64,000 nucleotides of DNA from Marinobacter mobilis (GCF_900106945.1 NZ_FNNE01000002.1:186001-250000), one strand, 5' to 3'. Counted from the first letter of the stretch, positions 54,015 to 62,975 are shown. The notes: generated by a model not told the origin, from the letters alone. Made by a program: numbers and translations.

Positions 54015-55055
54015 ATGACATTCCAGTGGATAGTAGTGGTTCTGGTCTTTTTGGTGACCGGAGCCGGTGCATTGTATGGCTTCTCTCCGGATAGCCGTTT
54101 CGAAGAGGGAGCCCTGACAGCCGCCGACATGACCCCAGACAGACAGGCCCATGACCGGCAACGTTCGGAGCGGGGTGGTTTGCTGGTGCCTGACTGGTCA
54201 GGCCGGGTGATCGACGAGCTGGCGGTCGACTGGTTGGAGCGTTACGGCGAAACCATTCAAGACCCCGCCGTTCAGGCCCGCTTTGCCGGGTTACGTAAGG
54301 ACGTATTGCTGGCGTATCCCGACCAGGGTGAGGGGATCTTTTTGCGGGCCTTGTGGCTGGCGTTCCCGTCCTTCGCCCAGGAGATTCTTACCCTACTGGC
54401 GAGGCTCGAGGAATATCAGCAATGGCTGCTGGACAATGACCTGCAACTCCGGGACATGCCGGTTCTGACCCGTGAAGGCGCCAAATGGCAAAAGCGCCTG
54501 CAGTTATTCGGCCCGGATGCTGAGTTGATCTGGGCCGATGAAAAGCTCGTGTGGGCTGAGCGCAAGCAGGCGGTCCAGCAGACCATGGAGGCACTCAACC
54601 AGGCCAGCGAGTATTCCCTGGACGAGACCCTGTTCCAGTTGCAGGCAGCCATTGCAGAGAACTACGGCAGCAGCTGGCAGGGACTGGTGATGGACAATGG
54701 CGTGGTGGCTAACGTGTTTTTCGGGTTTGAGTCGGTTCAGTCCCGGTTGCGGGCCCTGCCACAGGACCAGCGTCAGCAGCAGATTAACCGTGTACGCTCC
54801 AGTCTCGGCTATTCCGATGAGCAGGTCAGGCGTCTGGCGGAGCGTGATCAGCGCAGAAACCAGCGCTGGGAAAATGGCCTTGCCTACATGGAGGCGCGGG
54901 CCGCGCTAACGCAGTCCCTCACCGGGAATGAGCTAGCGACGGCCCTGTCCGATCTGCAGACGGACTACTTCAGGCACGAGGCGGTTACCATTGCGCAGGA
55001 AGAGGCAGACGGATTCTTCCGCTACCGGCGCCCACGCTACTTCGGACGCAACTGA
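54015..55055 (+). CDS. Divergent lipase chaperone (foldase)-like protein
   Basis: 346 residues. One N-terminal membrane span (QWIVVVLVFLVTGAGALYGF), then an Ala/Pro-poor linker and a long helical body, the layout of Lif foldases. QKRLQLFGPDAELIWADEKLVWAERKQAVQQTMEAL and RVRSSLGYSDEQVRRLAERDQRRNQRWENGLAYMEARAAL resemble the equivalent helices of Lif, but the hallmark RxxFDY-type motif near the N-terminus is not found. It follows the SGNH lipoprotein gene and is convergent with the classical foldase gene, 8 bases away. Foldase activity toward the SGNH protein is a hypothesis. Weak ribosome site. Confidence 0.65.
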   Translation: MTFQWIVVVLVFLVTGAGALYGFSPDSRFEEGALTAADMTPDRQAHDRQRSERGGLLVPDWSGRVIDELAVDWLERYGETIQDPAVQARFAGLRKDVLLAYPDQGEGIFLRALWLAFPSFAQEILTLLARLEEYQQWLLDNDLQLRDMPVLTREGAKWQKRLQLFGPDAELIWADEKLVWAERKQAVQQTMEALNQASEYSLDETLFQLQAAIAENYGSSWQGLVMDNGVVANVFFGFESVQSRLRALPQDQRQQQINRVRSSLGYSDEQVRRLAERDQRRNQRWENGLAYMEARAALTQSLTGNELATALSDLQTDYFRHEAVTIAQEEADGFFRYRRPRYFGRN

Positions 55056-55063
55056 TGAACCTC

Positions 55064-56134
55064 CTACAGCTCAGTGGAAAGTGCCCGTACCCGGGTGATT
55101 TCCGGCCCTGAGAAGCGACGGGTAAGCACTTCATCAATCGCGGCCTGCTGATCGCTGGCGCTCAGGCCTGACTGGAGGATCCGGTTTCGTTCCTGAATAA
55201 ACGTATTCAGCCGCTGCTGCCAGTTAATCCGCTGCTGATCCAGTTCGGCCAGTCTTGCTGCAGCATCATTACCCAAAGTCTGGGCTCTTGCCTGATACAC
55301 ATCGGCGTCGGTGGCACCGTCCGCTCGCATTTGGCGAACCTGTTGGTAAAGCTCCCCGTGGCGAGTAACCCGTTGGCGTACCTCCCGGATGGGCTGAGGT
55401 AACTGATGGTCGAGGCTGGCCAGGGCGCTGGCCCGTTCCCGGTCCGTGAGGCTGGTGTCCTGCGAAATGCGCAGGTAGCCCAGCATGTATCGGTCCTGGG
55501 CTTCTTCCAGGCCAAAAAATGCCTGCGCCTCAGCGCTGGAAAAGTTGCCTTGGCGGAGCCCTTCCAGAGTTTCCTGTCGCTGTTGCAGAACCACCAGATC
55601 GAAGCCTGACGGTGACCTTACGGGTTGGGCCTCACGGGCCAAGGCGTCGAGTTGTATGCGGTAGTTGAGGTAGCGGTCAAGCAAGGCCCGCGCCTGACTC
55701 AGGGCAGGCTCGTCAAGATGACTTGACAGGGTCTGTTCCAGCCTCGCCAGTACCTGTGGCAGGGGTTCATCCTCAAGTCCGGACAGGAAAAAATCGAACA
55801 GGGTACGGGTGGCGTGGGTGGGGATCAGGTCGCCTTCGTCGTTGACCTCAAAACGAATCTCCGGCATGGCATCGGCCAGGTGAGAGGGCAGCGGTGGTAA
55901 TGGCGACGCTGCTTGAGCCGGTTCAATCCGGGAATGATCGCCCCGGGCCGGCGGCATGAGCGCAGTGTTAACCAGGGGTGCACTGACAGGGCCATCTGCA
56001 GGAGGCTGTCCGGGTCCAGAAGAAGGTGACATCAGTGACAGAGTGGCAACGCAGGCCAGTACCAAGCTGCTTGCCACGGCTATGGGGACGGTATGTTTCA
56101 TCGTTGGCATCCGCAGAGGACGTTCCCGGGCCAT
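55064..56134 (-). CDS. lifO: Lipase chaperone (Lif foldase)
   Basis: 356 residues as drawn; ATGs at 56110 and 56101 are also possible starts. One N-terminal span (VPIAVASSLVLACVATLSLM), then a Pro/Ala-rich linker and the foldase domain. The hallmark is present: RTLFDFFLSGLEDEP, matching the RxxFDY/F-x-LSA-x-GE motif. The ring-like helical body continues with FFGLEEAQDRYMLGYLRIS and AAARLAELDQQRINWQQRLNTFIQER. Anchored in the inner membrane, it folds the lipase in the periplasm before type II secretion. It lies 21 bases downstream of the lipase gene, in one operon. Confidence 0.88.
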   Translation of the reverse strand: MARERPLRMPTMKHTVPIAVASSLVLACVATLSLMSPSSGPGQPPADGPVSAPLVNTALMPPARGDHSRIEPAQAASPLPPLPSHLADAMPEIRFEVNDEGDLIPTHATRTLFDFFLSGLEDEPLPQVLARLEQTLSSHLDEPALSQARALLDRYLNYRIQLDALAREAQPVRSPSGFDLVVLQQRQETLEGLRQGNFSSAEAQAFFGLEEAQDRYMLGYLRISQDTSLTDRERASALASLDHQLPQPIREVRQRVTRHGELYQQVRQMRADGATDADVYQARAQTLGNDAAARLAELDQQRINWQQRLNTFIQERNRILQSGLSASDQQAAIDEVLTRRFSGPEITRVRALSTEL

Positions 56135-56155
56135 CGGTGATGGCCCGGGTGTCGG

Positions 56156-57118
56156 TCAGAGACCCGCCTGCTTGAGGCGGTTGGCGTGGTTGCGGAACAG
56201 GGTTTCCGGGCTGGTTTCAAACAACGAGACCAGACCCAGAACCTGATTGTTCACATCGATATGGTTCATGGTGTAGTTGTCCTTGATCACGTCGCCGAAG
56301 TGGCTGGAACAGCGGCCGGTAACACCGTCATTGGCTTCGTTGATCGCAAGGCCGGTGATGGCAAAGAGGGCATCCGAGGGGTCAACCACACTGGTAATCG
56401 TCGAAGTGCCACTCCAGGAATACAGGCGAATGTTCTGGCCGTTGATGGTCACCTGGCTGGCGCCTTCGCCACAGGCACTGGCCGGAAGTCCGGCAGGGAA
56501 CTGAGTGTTGAAAGCTGCGGCGCCGGGCTGGTTGAACTCACCCAGCATGGCGTAGATGTTGGAGTCATCGCCGTCGTAGCCAGACAACAGGTTGACCAGA
56601 TCGCCGATGGCATTGGCGAGGATCTCGAATGTCACGCCCTGTAGGGTGCCCTCTGGTGCCACCCCGGTCACGATGTCTGCCAGCGGGGAACCCTGGTGCG
56701 GTGTATGGGCTGTGCTTACCGAGGCGACCAGATCAGGCCGAACGTTCATGACGTAGCGGGACGTCATACCGCCCTGGCTGTGGCCGATCAGATTGAAGCG
56801 GGTAATGCGGCCTCCGGAAGCGGCCCGGATCTCGTCCAGTTGGGCGATCAGGCTCTCACCCCGCATGACGGAGCTTTCAAAGGCGTTGATCTCCGGCACA
56901 AAGACCGTAGCTCCCTCCGCTTCCAGAGCGGCGGGAATGCGGTACCAGTAATCAACACCAGCAATGCTGTCGAATGCGAAGATGCCGGGAACCAGTACGA
57001 TCGGGTGCCGGGTTTTGGCCTCGTTCCAGTCAAACAGGGAGCTGAGCCAACCGGCCTGTGCCGGGACAGAGGCCGCAGCGCCAATCAAACAGAGTACTGC
57101 CAGATACAGTTTCTTCAT
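56156..57118 (-). CDS. lipA: Secreted triacylglycerol lipase, family I.1/I.2
   Basis: 320 residues with a signal peptide (MKKLYLAVLCLIGAAASVPAQA) and AAGGAAAG before the ATG. Catalytic serine S114 in IGHSQGG; catalytic Asp in NDGVTGRCSSHFGDVIKDNY and His in MNHIDVNNQ, the arrangement of Pseudomonas lipases. Oxyanion region HPIVLVPGIFAFDS. Two cysteines (ACGEG, GRCSS) can form the single disulfide of this family, and the calcium-site aspartates surround the catalytic His. It requires the foldase encoded next and is expected to leave the cell through type II secretion. Confidence 0.93.
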   Translation of the reverse strand: MKKLYLAVLCLIGAAASVPAQAGWLSSLFDWNEAKTRHPIVLVPGIFAFDSIAGVDYWYRIPAALEAEGATVFVPEINAFESSVMRGESLIAQLDEIRAASGGRITRFNLIGHSQGGMTSRYVMNVRPDLVASVSTAHTPHQGSPLADIVTGVAPEGTLQGVTFEILANAIGDLVNLLSGYDGDDSNIYAMLGEFNQPGAAAFNTQFPAGLPASACGEGASQVTINGQNIRLYSWSGTSTITSVVDPSDALFAITGLAINEANDGVTGRCSSHFGDVIKDNYTMNHIDVNNQVLGLVSLFETSPETLFRNHANRLKQAGL

Positions 57119-57397
57119 GGTCTTTCCTTATATGTTGTTGTTATTCAATGAGGTACTGCTGTTGTTTTTATGCTCTGGTTAATCTGGCCGGACTGTACAG
57201 GCTGTCCGGCCTTCATGAGGGTTACCTTAATCAGGGTTGTTTGGGGGCAGCTTGTAAGATTTGATGAACTGTTGCAGGTGGTACTCAAAACGCGGGGCCG
57301 GTCACGAATTGGTCAGATCAGGCAAGTAATGGTCAGGCGTTAGCCATAGAATCAATGGGGCGACAAAGCAGTCAACAACGACAACAGGTAACCTGCC

Positions 57398-58183
57398 TTG
57401 AACGCTCAACCATTACCTCACGTGCTCTACCTTTGGGCACGTCGTACCTTGTACATTGCTCAGCCTGGTCAGCCGATAGAGTTTGAGCCTGCGGCGGCGC
57501 AGCTGGTGGTCAGTCTGGGAGCCCCTTTCCGTTACCGGGCGCCAGACACGCGCCGTAGTCATGCCTGTCGTAGCCTGTTGCTGGCGCCGGGAACCCGCAT
57601 GACCCTTACGCTGGCCAATGCAGGCATCGCAACCTGCTATCTGGATGCCCTGGGGCAGGATTTCGGACTGCTGGCGGCACAAATGTCGTTGCAGATGCCC
57701 GGCGTGTATTGCGCTGCCCCGCGAGAGGCCGAATTTCAGGCTTGCTTTGCCGAACTCTGGCAGTCTCCGGCGACGTCAGCGGAGGCCTATCACCGCCTGG
57801 AACAACTGATCAACCCCGGCGGTGCCCGCTACCCCGGCGTCGACCCCAGGGTCGATGCGGCGGTTTCACTGATACGCGATTCCGTGGCCGAAAACCTGTC
57901 GGTGGAGCTATTGGCGGAGGCCGTCAATCTGTCGGTGCCCCGGCTGGTTCAGCTGTTCAGAAGCCAGGTTGGTGTGCCGATACGCCGGTACCGGCAATGG
58001 CATCGTCTGTTCGTCACCGCACAGGGGATCGCTCGCGGTCTTTCTCTCACCGATGCGGCCATTGGGGCCGGATTTACCGATTCTGCCCACTTTTCCCATA
58101 CCTTCCGGACCATACTCGGGCTGCGGCCGTCCGATATTTTTTCGGCACCGGGACAGCTTCGGCTCATTGTTGCGGACAGCTAA
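57398..58183 (+). CDS. AraC family transcriptional regulator
   Basis: 261 residues from a TTG at 57398 with AGGTAA upstream. The C-terminal double helix-turn-helix is clear: LSVELLAEAVNLSVPRLVQLFRSQVGVPIRRYRQWHRLFVTAQGIARGLSLTDAAIGAGFTDSAHFSHTFRTILGLRPSDIF. The N-terminal half is a cupin-like sensor part (LVVSLGAPFRYRAPDTRRSHACRSLLLAPGTRMTL). It is divergent from the lipase operon across a 279-base gap, so the lipase genes are the obvious target. That gap holds no palindrome that I could recognise. Confidence 0.87.
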   Translation: MNAQPLPHVLYLWARRTLYIAQPGQPIEFEPAAAQLVVSLGAPFRYRAPDTRRSHACRSLLLAPGTRMTLTLANAGIATCYLDALGQDFGLLAAQMSLQMPGVYCAAPREAEFQACFAELWQSPATSAEAYHRLEQLINPGGARYPGVDPRVDAAVSLIRDSVAENLSVELLAEAVNLSVPRLVQLFRSQVGVPIRRYRQWHRLFVTAQGIARGLSLTDAAIGAGFTDSAHFSHTFRTILGLRPSDIFSAPGQLRLIVADS

Positions 58184-58324
58184 TCCAGCAGGTTTTACAG
58201 GAATTTTCATAGTGGGCCTATTTTGGCCCCCAAATGAATTCATAATTCCCTGTGGCTGGCGATTCATTTTGGTGTTGTACATGTCATGGAGGCCAGATCT
58301 GAGCATCGTCTAAAGGAGTGTCGT

Positions 58325-59125
58325 GTGCGTTATTCATTTCTGAGTATTCTTACCAGCGCTTGCCTGCTTGTTGTCTCTGCCTTGGCTGCCAGCCCCGGAG
58401 TTGCCGACGAAATCTCTCAGAATCTGACTCTGACGGCGGCGTTGGCGGAGGCCGACTATCCGCCGTTTTATTTTCGTGATGATAACCAACTGGTCGGGTT
58501 CTCCATTGAGGTGCTCGATCACGTCGCCAAAACCGTCGGTGTTCGTGTTCAATACCAGCGGCTGTCGTGGCCGAGGGTCTTGCAGTCCCTGAATGATGGT
58601 CGGGTCGACATGGTGACAACCTTTTCCAATACCGCCGAGCGGGCCCCTCTGGTGGTCTATACCGGTATTCCCCATGCCGTTGAACGCAATCACCTGTTTG
58701 CCAGGAACGACTCGGATGTGAGTTACGACGGCAATATCGACAGTCTGGCGGGGTACCGAATCGGAGCCATCACCGGGTATTCCTATGGCGACGACTTTGA
58801 TCACGCCAGTTACCTGGCGGTGGAGCGGGTGCTGGATGAGCCCACACTGGTAAGGATGGTATTGGGAAACCGTTTTGATCTGGCGGTTGGCAATCCGTTC
58901 GCGATTCGGCTGGAAGCCACTAAGTTGGGGGCTGCGGAGCACCTCCGCTTTCTTGATCCGCCCGTCAACCGCAGCCCCATCTATATGGCGTTTAGCCGCA
59001 AGCACCCCCTGGCTTTGGATCTGGCTGCGGCCTTCACAGCAGCCATCCTGCAGTTCAAGGCCACCGAAACCTACCAGGGGTTGTTGGATAAATACGACCT
59101 GCGAGGTGCGGGATTCAGCGAATAA
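58325..59125 (+). CDS. Periplasmic solute-binding-like protein (PF00497 type)
   Basis: 266 residues from a GTG at 58325 with AAAGGAG upstream. Signal peptide ends GVADE. The body is a type II periplasmic binding fold: LAEADYPPFYFRDDNQLVGFSIEVLDHVAKTVGVRVQYQRLSWPRVLQSLNDGRVDMVTTFSNTAERA, then IGAITGYSYGDDF and LAVGNPFAIRLEA. It resembles amino-acid ABC-transporter binding proteins, but no permease or ATPase gene is adjacent. Stand-alone members often act as sensors or in cell-envelope processes. A second, more distant protein of this fold is encoded at 63110. Confidence 0.83.
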   Translation: MRYSFLSILTSACLLVVSALAASPGVADEISQNLTLTAALAEADYPPFYFRDDNQLVGFSIEVLDHVAKTVGVRVQYQRLSWPRVLQSLNDGRVDMVTTFSNTAERAPLVVYTGIPHAVERNHLFARNDSDVSYDGNIDSLAGYRIGAITGYSYGDDFDHASYLAVERVLDEPTLVRMVLGNRFDLAVGNPFAIRLEATKLGAAEHLRFLDPPVNRSPIYMAFSRKHPLALDLAAAFTAAILQFKATETYQGLLDKYDLRGAGFSE

Positions 59126-59150
59126 GCGGTGTACTTGAAGACACCGGGTG

Positions 59151-59321
59151 CTAGCTCGGCTTGGCCGCCAGTGCCAGCTCAAGTTGCGCGTGCACTTTGG
59201 CTTCGCGTTTGATCAGTTGTTGCCGGATTCGCTCGTGAGGGCGATAGGTGTATAGGTCGACATAGGTTTTGGCGATTTCGCTCAGTACCGGGTGTGCCAA
59301 CTTGAACTGTTCGTCGAACAT
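59151..59321 (-). CDS. Small orphan protein (56 aa)
   Basis: Reads MFDEQFKLAHPVLSEIAKTY, continues VDLYTYRPHERIRQQLIKRE and ends AKPS. Strong AGGAGG lies seven bases before the ATG. The composition is helical and basic, with no signal peptide and no cysteine. The codon content and ribosome site are much better than those of the overlapping longer open frame (59179-59454), which is rejected. An 8-base inverted repeat (AGAGTCAT and ATGACTCT, 59363-59381) lies about 42 bases upstream and may be an operator or attenuator. Function unknown. Confidence 0.7.
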   Translation of the reverse strand: MFDEQFKLAHPVLSEIAKTYVDLYTYRPHERIRQQLIKREAKVHAQLELALAAKPS

Positions 59322-59442
59322 GATCTGCCTCCTGACCCCGGAATCGGGGAATGCCAGAACAAAGAGTCATTGCATGACTCTCTTTCAGCCTACGCCTGTC
59401 CGCGAAAATTTTGAAATAACGATTGGAGGGGAAACCGGGAAA

Positions 59443-59468
59443 CCGGGATAGCAAATGGCATATCCCGG
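59443..59468 (-). terminator. Hairpin downstream of the metal hydrolase gene
   Basis: CCGGGATA pairs with TATCCCGG around a 10-base loop, 20 bases past the stop at 59489. On the minus strand it is followed by TTTCCCGGTTT, so it can act as a terminator for that gene. Confidence 0.65.
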
Positions 59469-59488
59469 CTTTTGACAGGGGAAGGGGG

Positions 59489-60319
59489 TTAGCCGCTGAA
59501 GCCGACCCGCTTGCGCCATTGGTGCAGCAGGAAGTTGGTGTCGTGATCCCAGGGATGGAATTTGGGCTTGAAGTAGTCCAGGTATTCCGGAACGATCTGG
59601 GTGAACATGCCTTTCGGGCCCCAAAGCCGGTTCAGGCCCTTGACCCAGGACTTGAGGTTGCCAAGCTCCTTGTCTTCACGCATCAGTTCCACAATAAAGG
59701 CGTGGATGGCGATCATGATCAGGGTGGTGGCCAGGGCCATCACGCCCATCCGGATGGCGTAATTGGCGATGCCTTTACCATAGACCTTTTCAAAGGTATC
59801 GAAAGCAACCGCCTTGTGCTCATTTTCCTCGATGCAGTGCCACGCCCACAGGTCACGCATGCTGGGATCGATCAGCTCGACAAGGTCTTCACGACGGAGC
59901 AGCTGCGCAGACAGGATGCCGGTGAAGTGCTCCAGGGCGACGGTGGCGGCCAGGTGCACACGCTGGTTGTTCAACAGGGGCAGGTTGGCCGCTGACAGGA
60001 ACCTGCGGGTCCAGCCTTCCAGTTTAGGGATATCGAAGCCCTGGTTGATCGCACCGGCATTGAAGTTTCCGTGCTCTTTGGCGTGCATGGCTTCCTGGCC
60101 GATGAAGGCGCCAATGTCTTTCTGCAGCTGGGGATCTTCAACCTTTTCCCGTACCGCCCTGACGCTGGCCACGAAGAATCGCTCGCCGTCCGGGAACAGG
60201 GCAGACAGCGCGTTGAACACGTGGGTCATGAACGGGTCACTCTCAACCCAGTGACGGGGAACCTCGGAGAATTCAAAATCCTGTCGACGAACTGGAAAAG
60301 ACGAAGTGACTGCAGACAT
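59489..60319 (-). CDS. Metal-dependent hydrolase, PF10118 family
   Basis: 276 residues from the ATG at 60319 (MSAVTSSFPVRRQDFEFSEV), with AGAGG upstream; a longer frame to 60418 is discarded. Family features: HWVESDPFMTHVFNALSALFPDGERFF, FIGQEAMHAKEHGNFN (Glu and two His of a possible di-iron site), VALEHFTGILSA and WHCIEENEHKAVAFD (E and H ligands again). The E-x-x-H repeats suggest a ferritin-like di-metal helical bundle. The family is annotated as a predicted metal-dependent hydrolase without a proven substrate. One hydrophobic stretch (IRMGVMALATTLIMIAIHAFIVEL) may touch the membrane. Confidence 0.87.
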   Translation of the reverse strand: MSAVTSSFPVRRQDFEFSEVPRHWVESDPFMTHVFNALSALFPDGERFFVASVRAVREKVEDPQLQKDIGAFIGQEAMHAKEHGNFNAGAINQGFDIPKLEGWTRRFLSAANLPLLNNQRVHLAATVALEHFTGILSAQLLRREDLVELIDPSMRDLWAWHCIEENEHKAVAFDTFEKVYGKGIANYAIRMGVMALATTLIMIAIHAFIVELMREDKELGNLKSWVKGLNRLWGPKGMFTQIVPEYLDYFKPKFHPWDHDTNFLLHQWRKRVGFSG

Positions 60320-60438
60320 GATGACCTCTGATCGTTTTGTTGTCCTGAGGTCGACTCTACGGCCCCCCACGCGGGAATGAACGTGCTTTTGGGGACAGAA
60401 GTTTAGCATCTGGCCCAAAAAGGTCGGCGGTGACGGCG

Positions 60439-61326
60439 CTAGGGCAAATCCAGGCTCATATCCAGCAGATAAACCACCCGTGGGGCGGGCAGGCGAACGG
60501 CAAAGAGCCCGAGTCGGCGGATATCGTTCATCTCCATCTCCCGCCCGGCAGGTGCATGCCGGACCTGGTCCAGGTCGATGGTGAAGCGGTTATAGCCGGG
60601 CTCCAGGTGGAGCCGTTGGTTGAAACGGTCATCAAAGGCATTGTCACCGCGGTCATGGCGACGGTCATTGATGCGGAGGGTCATGGCCAGGGGGGTCGTT
60701 GACGGGTTCAGCAGGCTCAGTTCCAGCCGTTCATACCCGCGCCAGTCCGCGGCCAGGTTGTCCAGTGACGCGCCGGAGTACTGTTCCGTACCCAGATTGA
60801 TTCTGAGGGCGTGGCTGCCGGTCTGAGCCAGATCCCTGTCCCGGCTGACGTTACCAGACCAGTAACGCTGGGGCTGCTGGCTGGAAAAATCATACAGGAC
60901 CGGCAATTGTTGCTGGATCAGCACCTGTTGAGTGGCAACCTGGACCACCAGAGCCAGTTCAAAAAGTACCAGCGCCAGGGGCAGCGCCCGGGGCAGCCAC
61001 ATCCGTAGCCGGCCGACTCCGGGCTGGCACGGCTCCGCCCGCATTTGCCAGGCCAGGGCAAGCCAGGCTCCGGCCAGGTTTCGTAGCATGTCGTGCCAGT
61101 CAGCCTCCCGCTGAAGGCCGTCTTGGGCCGCTTCCACCAGCGCCCCGACGATCAGCACGGCGACGGTGACCAGTCCCCATGCCCGCCATGTGGGGCGGGT
61201 CTGGCTGGGGTAGAGCCAAGTGACTAGCAGCCAGAAGAATGCGATGTGGCCAAGATTCCAGATGGCTTTGACCAGAGGGCTGGAGGCCCAGTCCGGACCA
61301 CCGGTAAAAAACAGGGGTAACAACAC
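60439..61326 (-). CDS. VanZ-like membrane protein with C-terminal sugar-binding-like domain
   Basis: 295 residues from a GTG at 61326; the frame is open further upstream (TRCRCRASRWLPPVLLLVLLPLFF), so the true start may be earlier. VanZ-like N-half: WNLGHIAFFWLLVTWLY, LVTVAVLIVGALVEAAQDGLQREADWHDMLRNLAGAWLAL. After a further span comes a beta-sandwich (about 145-295; ALRINLGTEQYSGASLDNLAADWRGYERLELSLLNPS, YNRFTIDLDQVRHAPAGREMEMNDIRRLGLFA) of the carbohydrate-binding or CIA30 kind, probably periplasmic. It follows the phospholipase D gene (60 bases) in the same direction. Function unknown. Confidence 0.75.
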   Translation of the reverse strand: MLLPLFFTGGPDWASSPLVKAIWNLGHIAFFWLLVTWLYPSQTRPTWRAWGLVTVAVLIVGALVEAAQDGLQREADWHDMLRNLAGAWLALAWQMRAEPCQPGVGRLRMWLPRALPLALVLFELALVVQVATQQVLIQQQLPVLYDFSSQQPQRYWSGNVSRDRDLAQTGSHALRINLGTEQYSGASLDNLAADWRGYERLELSLLNPSTTPLAMTLRINDRRHDRGDNAFDDRFNQRLHLEPGYNRFTIDLDQVRHAPAGREMEMNDIRRLGLFAVRLPAPRVVYLLDMSLDLP

Positions 61327-61385
61327 CAGCAGTAGAACCGGGGGCAGCCAGCGGCTGGCGCGGCACCGGCATCGGGTGAGCCCGC

Positions 61386-62975
61386 TCAGAGAAGCGACTC
61401 CACCGGAAGCAGCCCAATAAACCAGGCCTGGAAGCGTCGCCAGAGGCCTGCTTCAGGTTCCTTTCCTTCGCTGACGACCGTTGGTGGAGAATGACCGGTA
61501 TCCAGCCAGATCAGCTCAGCTCTGTTTCCGAACAAGCCGCTGGTCTCCACCAGCTGCAGGCGCCAGGCATAGTCGGGCAGCAGTTTCAAAAAGCCCTCTG
61601 CGGCGTTACCGGCCATCTCGGAGCTGTCGATGACCGCACCGATTTCGGTGTTGAGATTGACCGACCTGGGGTCCAGATTCATCGACCCTACAAAGATCTT
61701 GCGGCGGTCGAACACCATCGTCTTGGCATGAAGGCTGGCCCTCGATGAACCGAACGGCTGAGAGGAACGGTCCTCATGGAGGCTAGGGCGGGGGCGGAGC
61801 TCCCAGAGTTCGGTACCGGCTTCCAGCAGGGCCTCGCGATAATGGGCGTAGCCGGCATGAACGGCGGCCACGTCGTTGGCGGCCAGGGAATTGGTGAGAA
61901 CCAGAACCCGGGCACCCTGAGTGCGCCAATCCGCGAATCTGCCGACCAGGGCGTCGCCGGGAATGAAGTAGGGTGAGATGATCAGCGCCTCGTTGTCCAG
62001 ATCCTGCAACAGTTTCACAAGCTCTGGCGCCATGTGACTGGCGTCGTCATCCGGGTCGGTCAGCAGCTTGTCAGGATGGTCGTAGACCACGTCAGATCGT
62101 GCCCAGTGCAGTTCGAGTTGCTGCTGACGTAATTCGTCGATGATACCGAGGGATGTTAGCCGAGCCAGGTAGGCTTGCGCTTTCTCCGACTCACTGCTGC
62201 TTGTCAGCGCCTGGCGGGTTGCTGTCAGGCTGGGGAGCTCTTCCTGCCAGAGGGTTGCGATGGGTACCGCCAGGGCATGGTTCCAGTAGGTGTCAAAACT
62301 CGCGGAGATCTTGCGTGCGAAGGGGCCAACGCCAAGCACGTCCAGATCGGCAAAGCCGGTGATCGGATCGGCGGCGAAGTAGGTGTCACCGATATTGCGG
62401 CCTCCGATAATCGCCGCCTGGTTATCCACGGTAAAGGTCTTATTGTGCATCCTCCGTGACTTTTCCGAGAAGTCGGTGAGCATGTCGAGGTAGGGCACCG
62501 TGCGGGAGGAAAAGGGGTTGAACAGGCGCACCGAAACATTTGGGTGACTCGCCATGGATGCCAGTAACGGCTCCTGGCCACCGTGACCAAAGTCATCCAG
62601 CAACAGCCGTACCCGGACGCCACGGTCGGCGGCCCGAATCAGGTAATGACTGAACAGCTGTGAGGTGACGTCGTCATGGTACAGGTAGGTTTGAACATCA
62701 ATGGAGGCTTCTGCCGCTTCCATCAAAAGCAGGCGGACAGCAAAGGCATCGAGGCCATTGTTCAGCAACCGGAATCCGGATTTCTGATCGTGGTCAGTGG
62801 AGCTCCGCTCAATAGCCGTGCCCAGAAAAGTGTGGCCGGTGTCCGTCATGGCATAGGAGGCCGGGGCCAGCTGTTGCGGGGGCTGGCTGCTGCAGGCTGT
62901 GCCGAGCAACAGGGCAAGCAGGCTCAGATACGGCAACACCCGAAGAGCGGTTGTCGGGCGACGGTGTCGGTGCAT
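61386..62975 (-). CDS. Phospholipase D/ClsC-like lipoprotein
   Basis: 529 residues from the ATG at 62975 (MHRHRRPTTALRVLPYLSLL), which has AGAGGA at good spacing; the ATG at 62987 lies too close to that site. The lipoprotein signal ends LLGTAC. Two HKD motifs: RMHNKTFTVDNQAAIIGGRNIGD and LHAKTMVFDRRKIFVGSMNLDPRS. Length and the GGRNIGD and SMNLDPRS ends agree with YmdC/ClsC, the cardiolipin synthase using phosphatidylethanolamine as donor, which in E. coli works with the acyltransferase YmdB; no such partner is seen here. Downstream is the VanZ-like gene. Confidence 0.87.
   Translation of the reverse strand: MHRHRRPTTALRVLPYLSLLALLLGTACSSQPPQQLAPASYAMTDTGHTFLGTAIERSSTDHDQKSGFRLLNNGLDAFAVRLLLMEAAEASIDVQTYLYHDDVTSQLFSHYLIRAADRGVRVRLLLDDFGHGGQEPLLASMASHPNVSVRLFNPFSSRTVPYLDMLTDFSEKSRRMHNKTFTVDNQAAIIGGRNIGDTYFAADPITGFADLDVLGVGPFARKISASFDTYWNHALAVPIATLWQEELPSLTATRQALTSSSESEKAQAYLARLTSLGIIDELRQQQLELHWARSDVVYDHPDKLLTDPDDDASHMAPELVKLLQDLDNEALIISPYFIPGDALVGRFADWRTQGARVLVLTNSLAANDVAAVHAGYAHYREALLEAGTELWELRPRPSLHEDRSSQPFGSSRASLHAKTMVFDRRKIFVGSMNLDPRSVNLNTEIGAVIDSSEMAGNAAEGFLKLLPDYAWRLQLVETSGLFGNRAELIWLDTGHSPPTVVSEGKEPEAGLWRRFQAWFIGLLPVESLL

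Noticed and set aside
53208..58183. Lipolytic genes as a recently acquired island
   Set aside because: No integrase, tRNA, direct repeats or visible change of base composition at the borders.
59179..59454. 91-codon minus-strand frame
   Set aside because: A different frame over the same bases (59151-59321) has AGGAGG, a clean ATG start and better protein composition.
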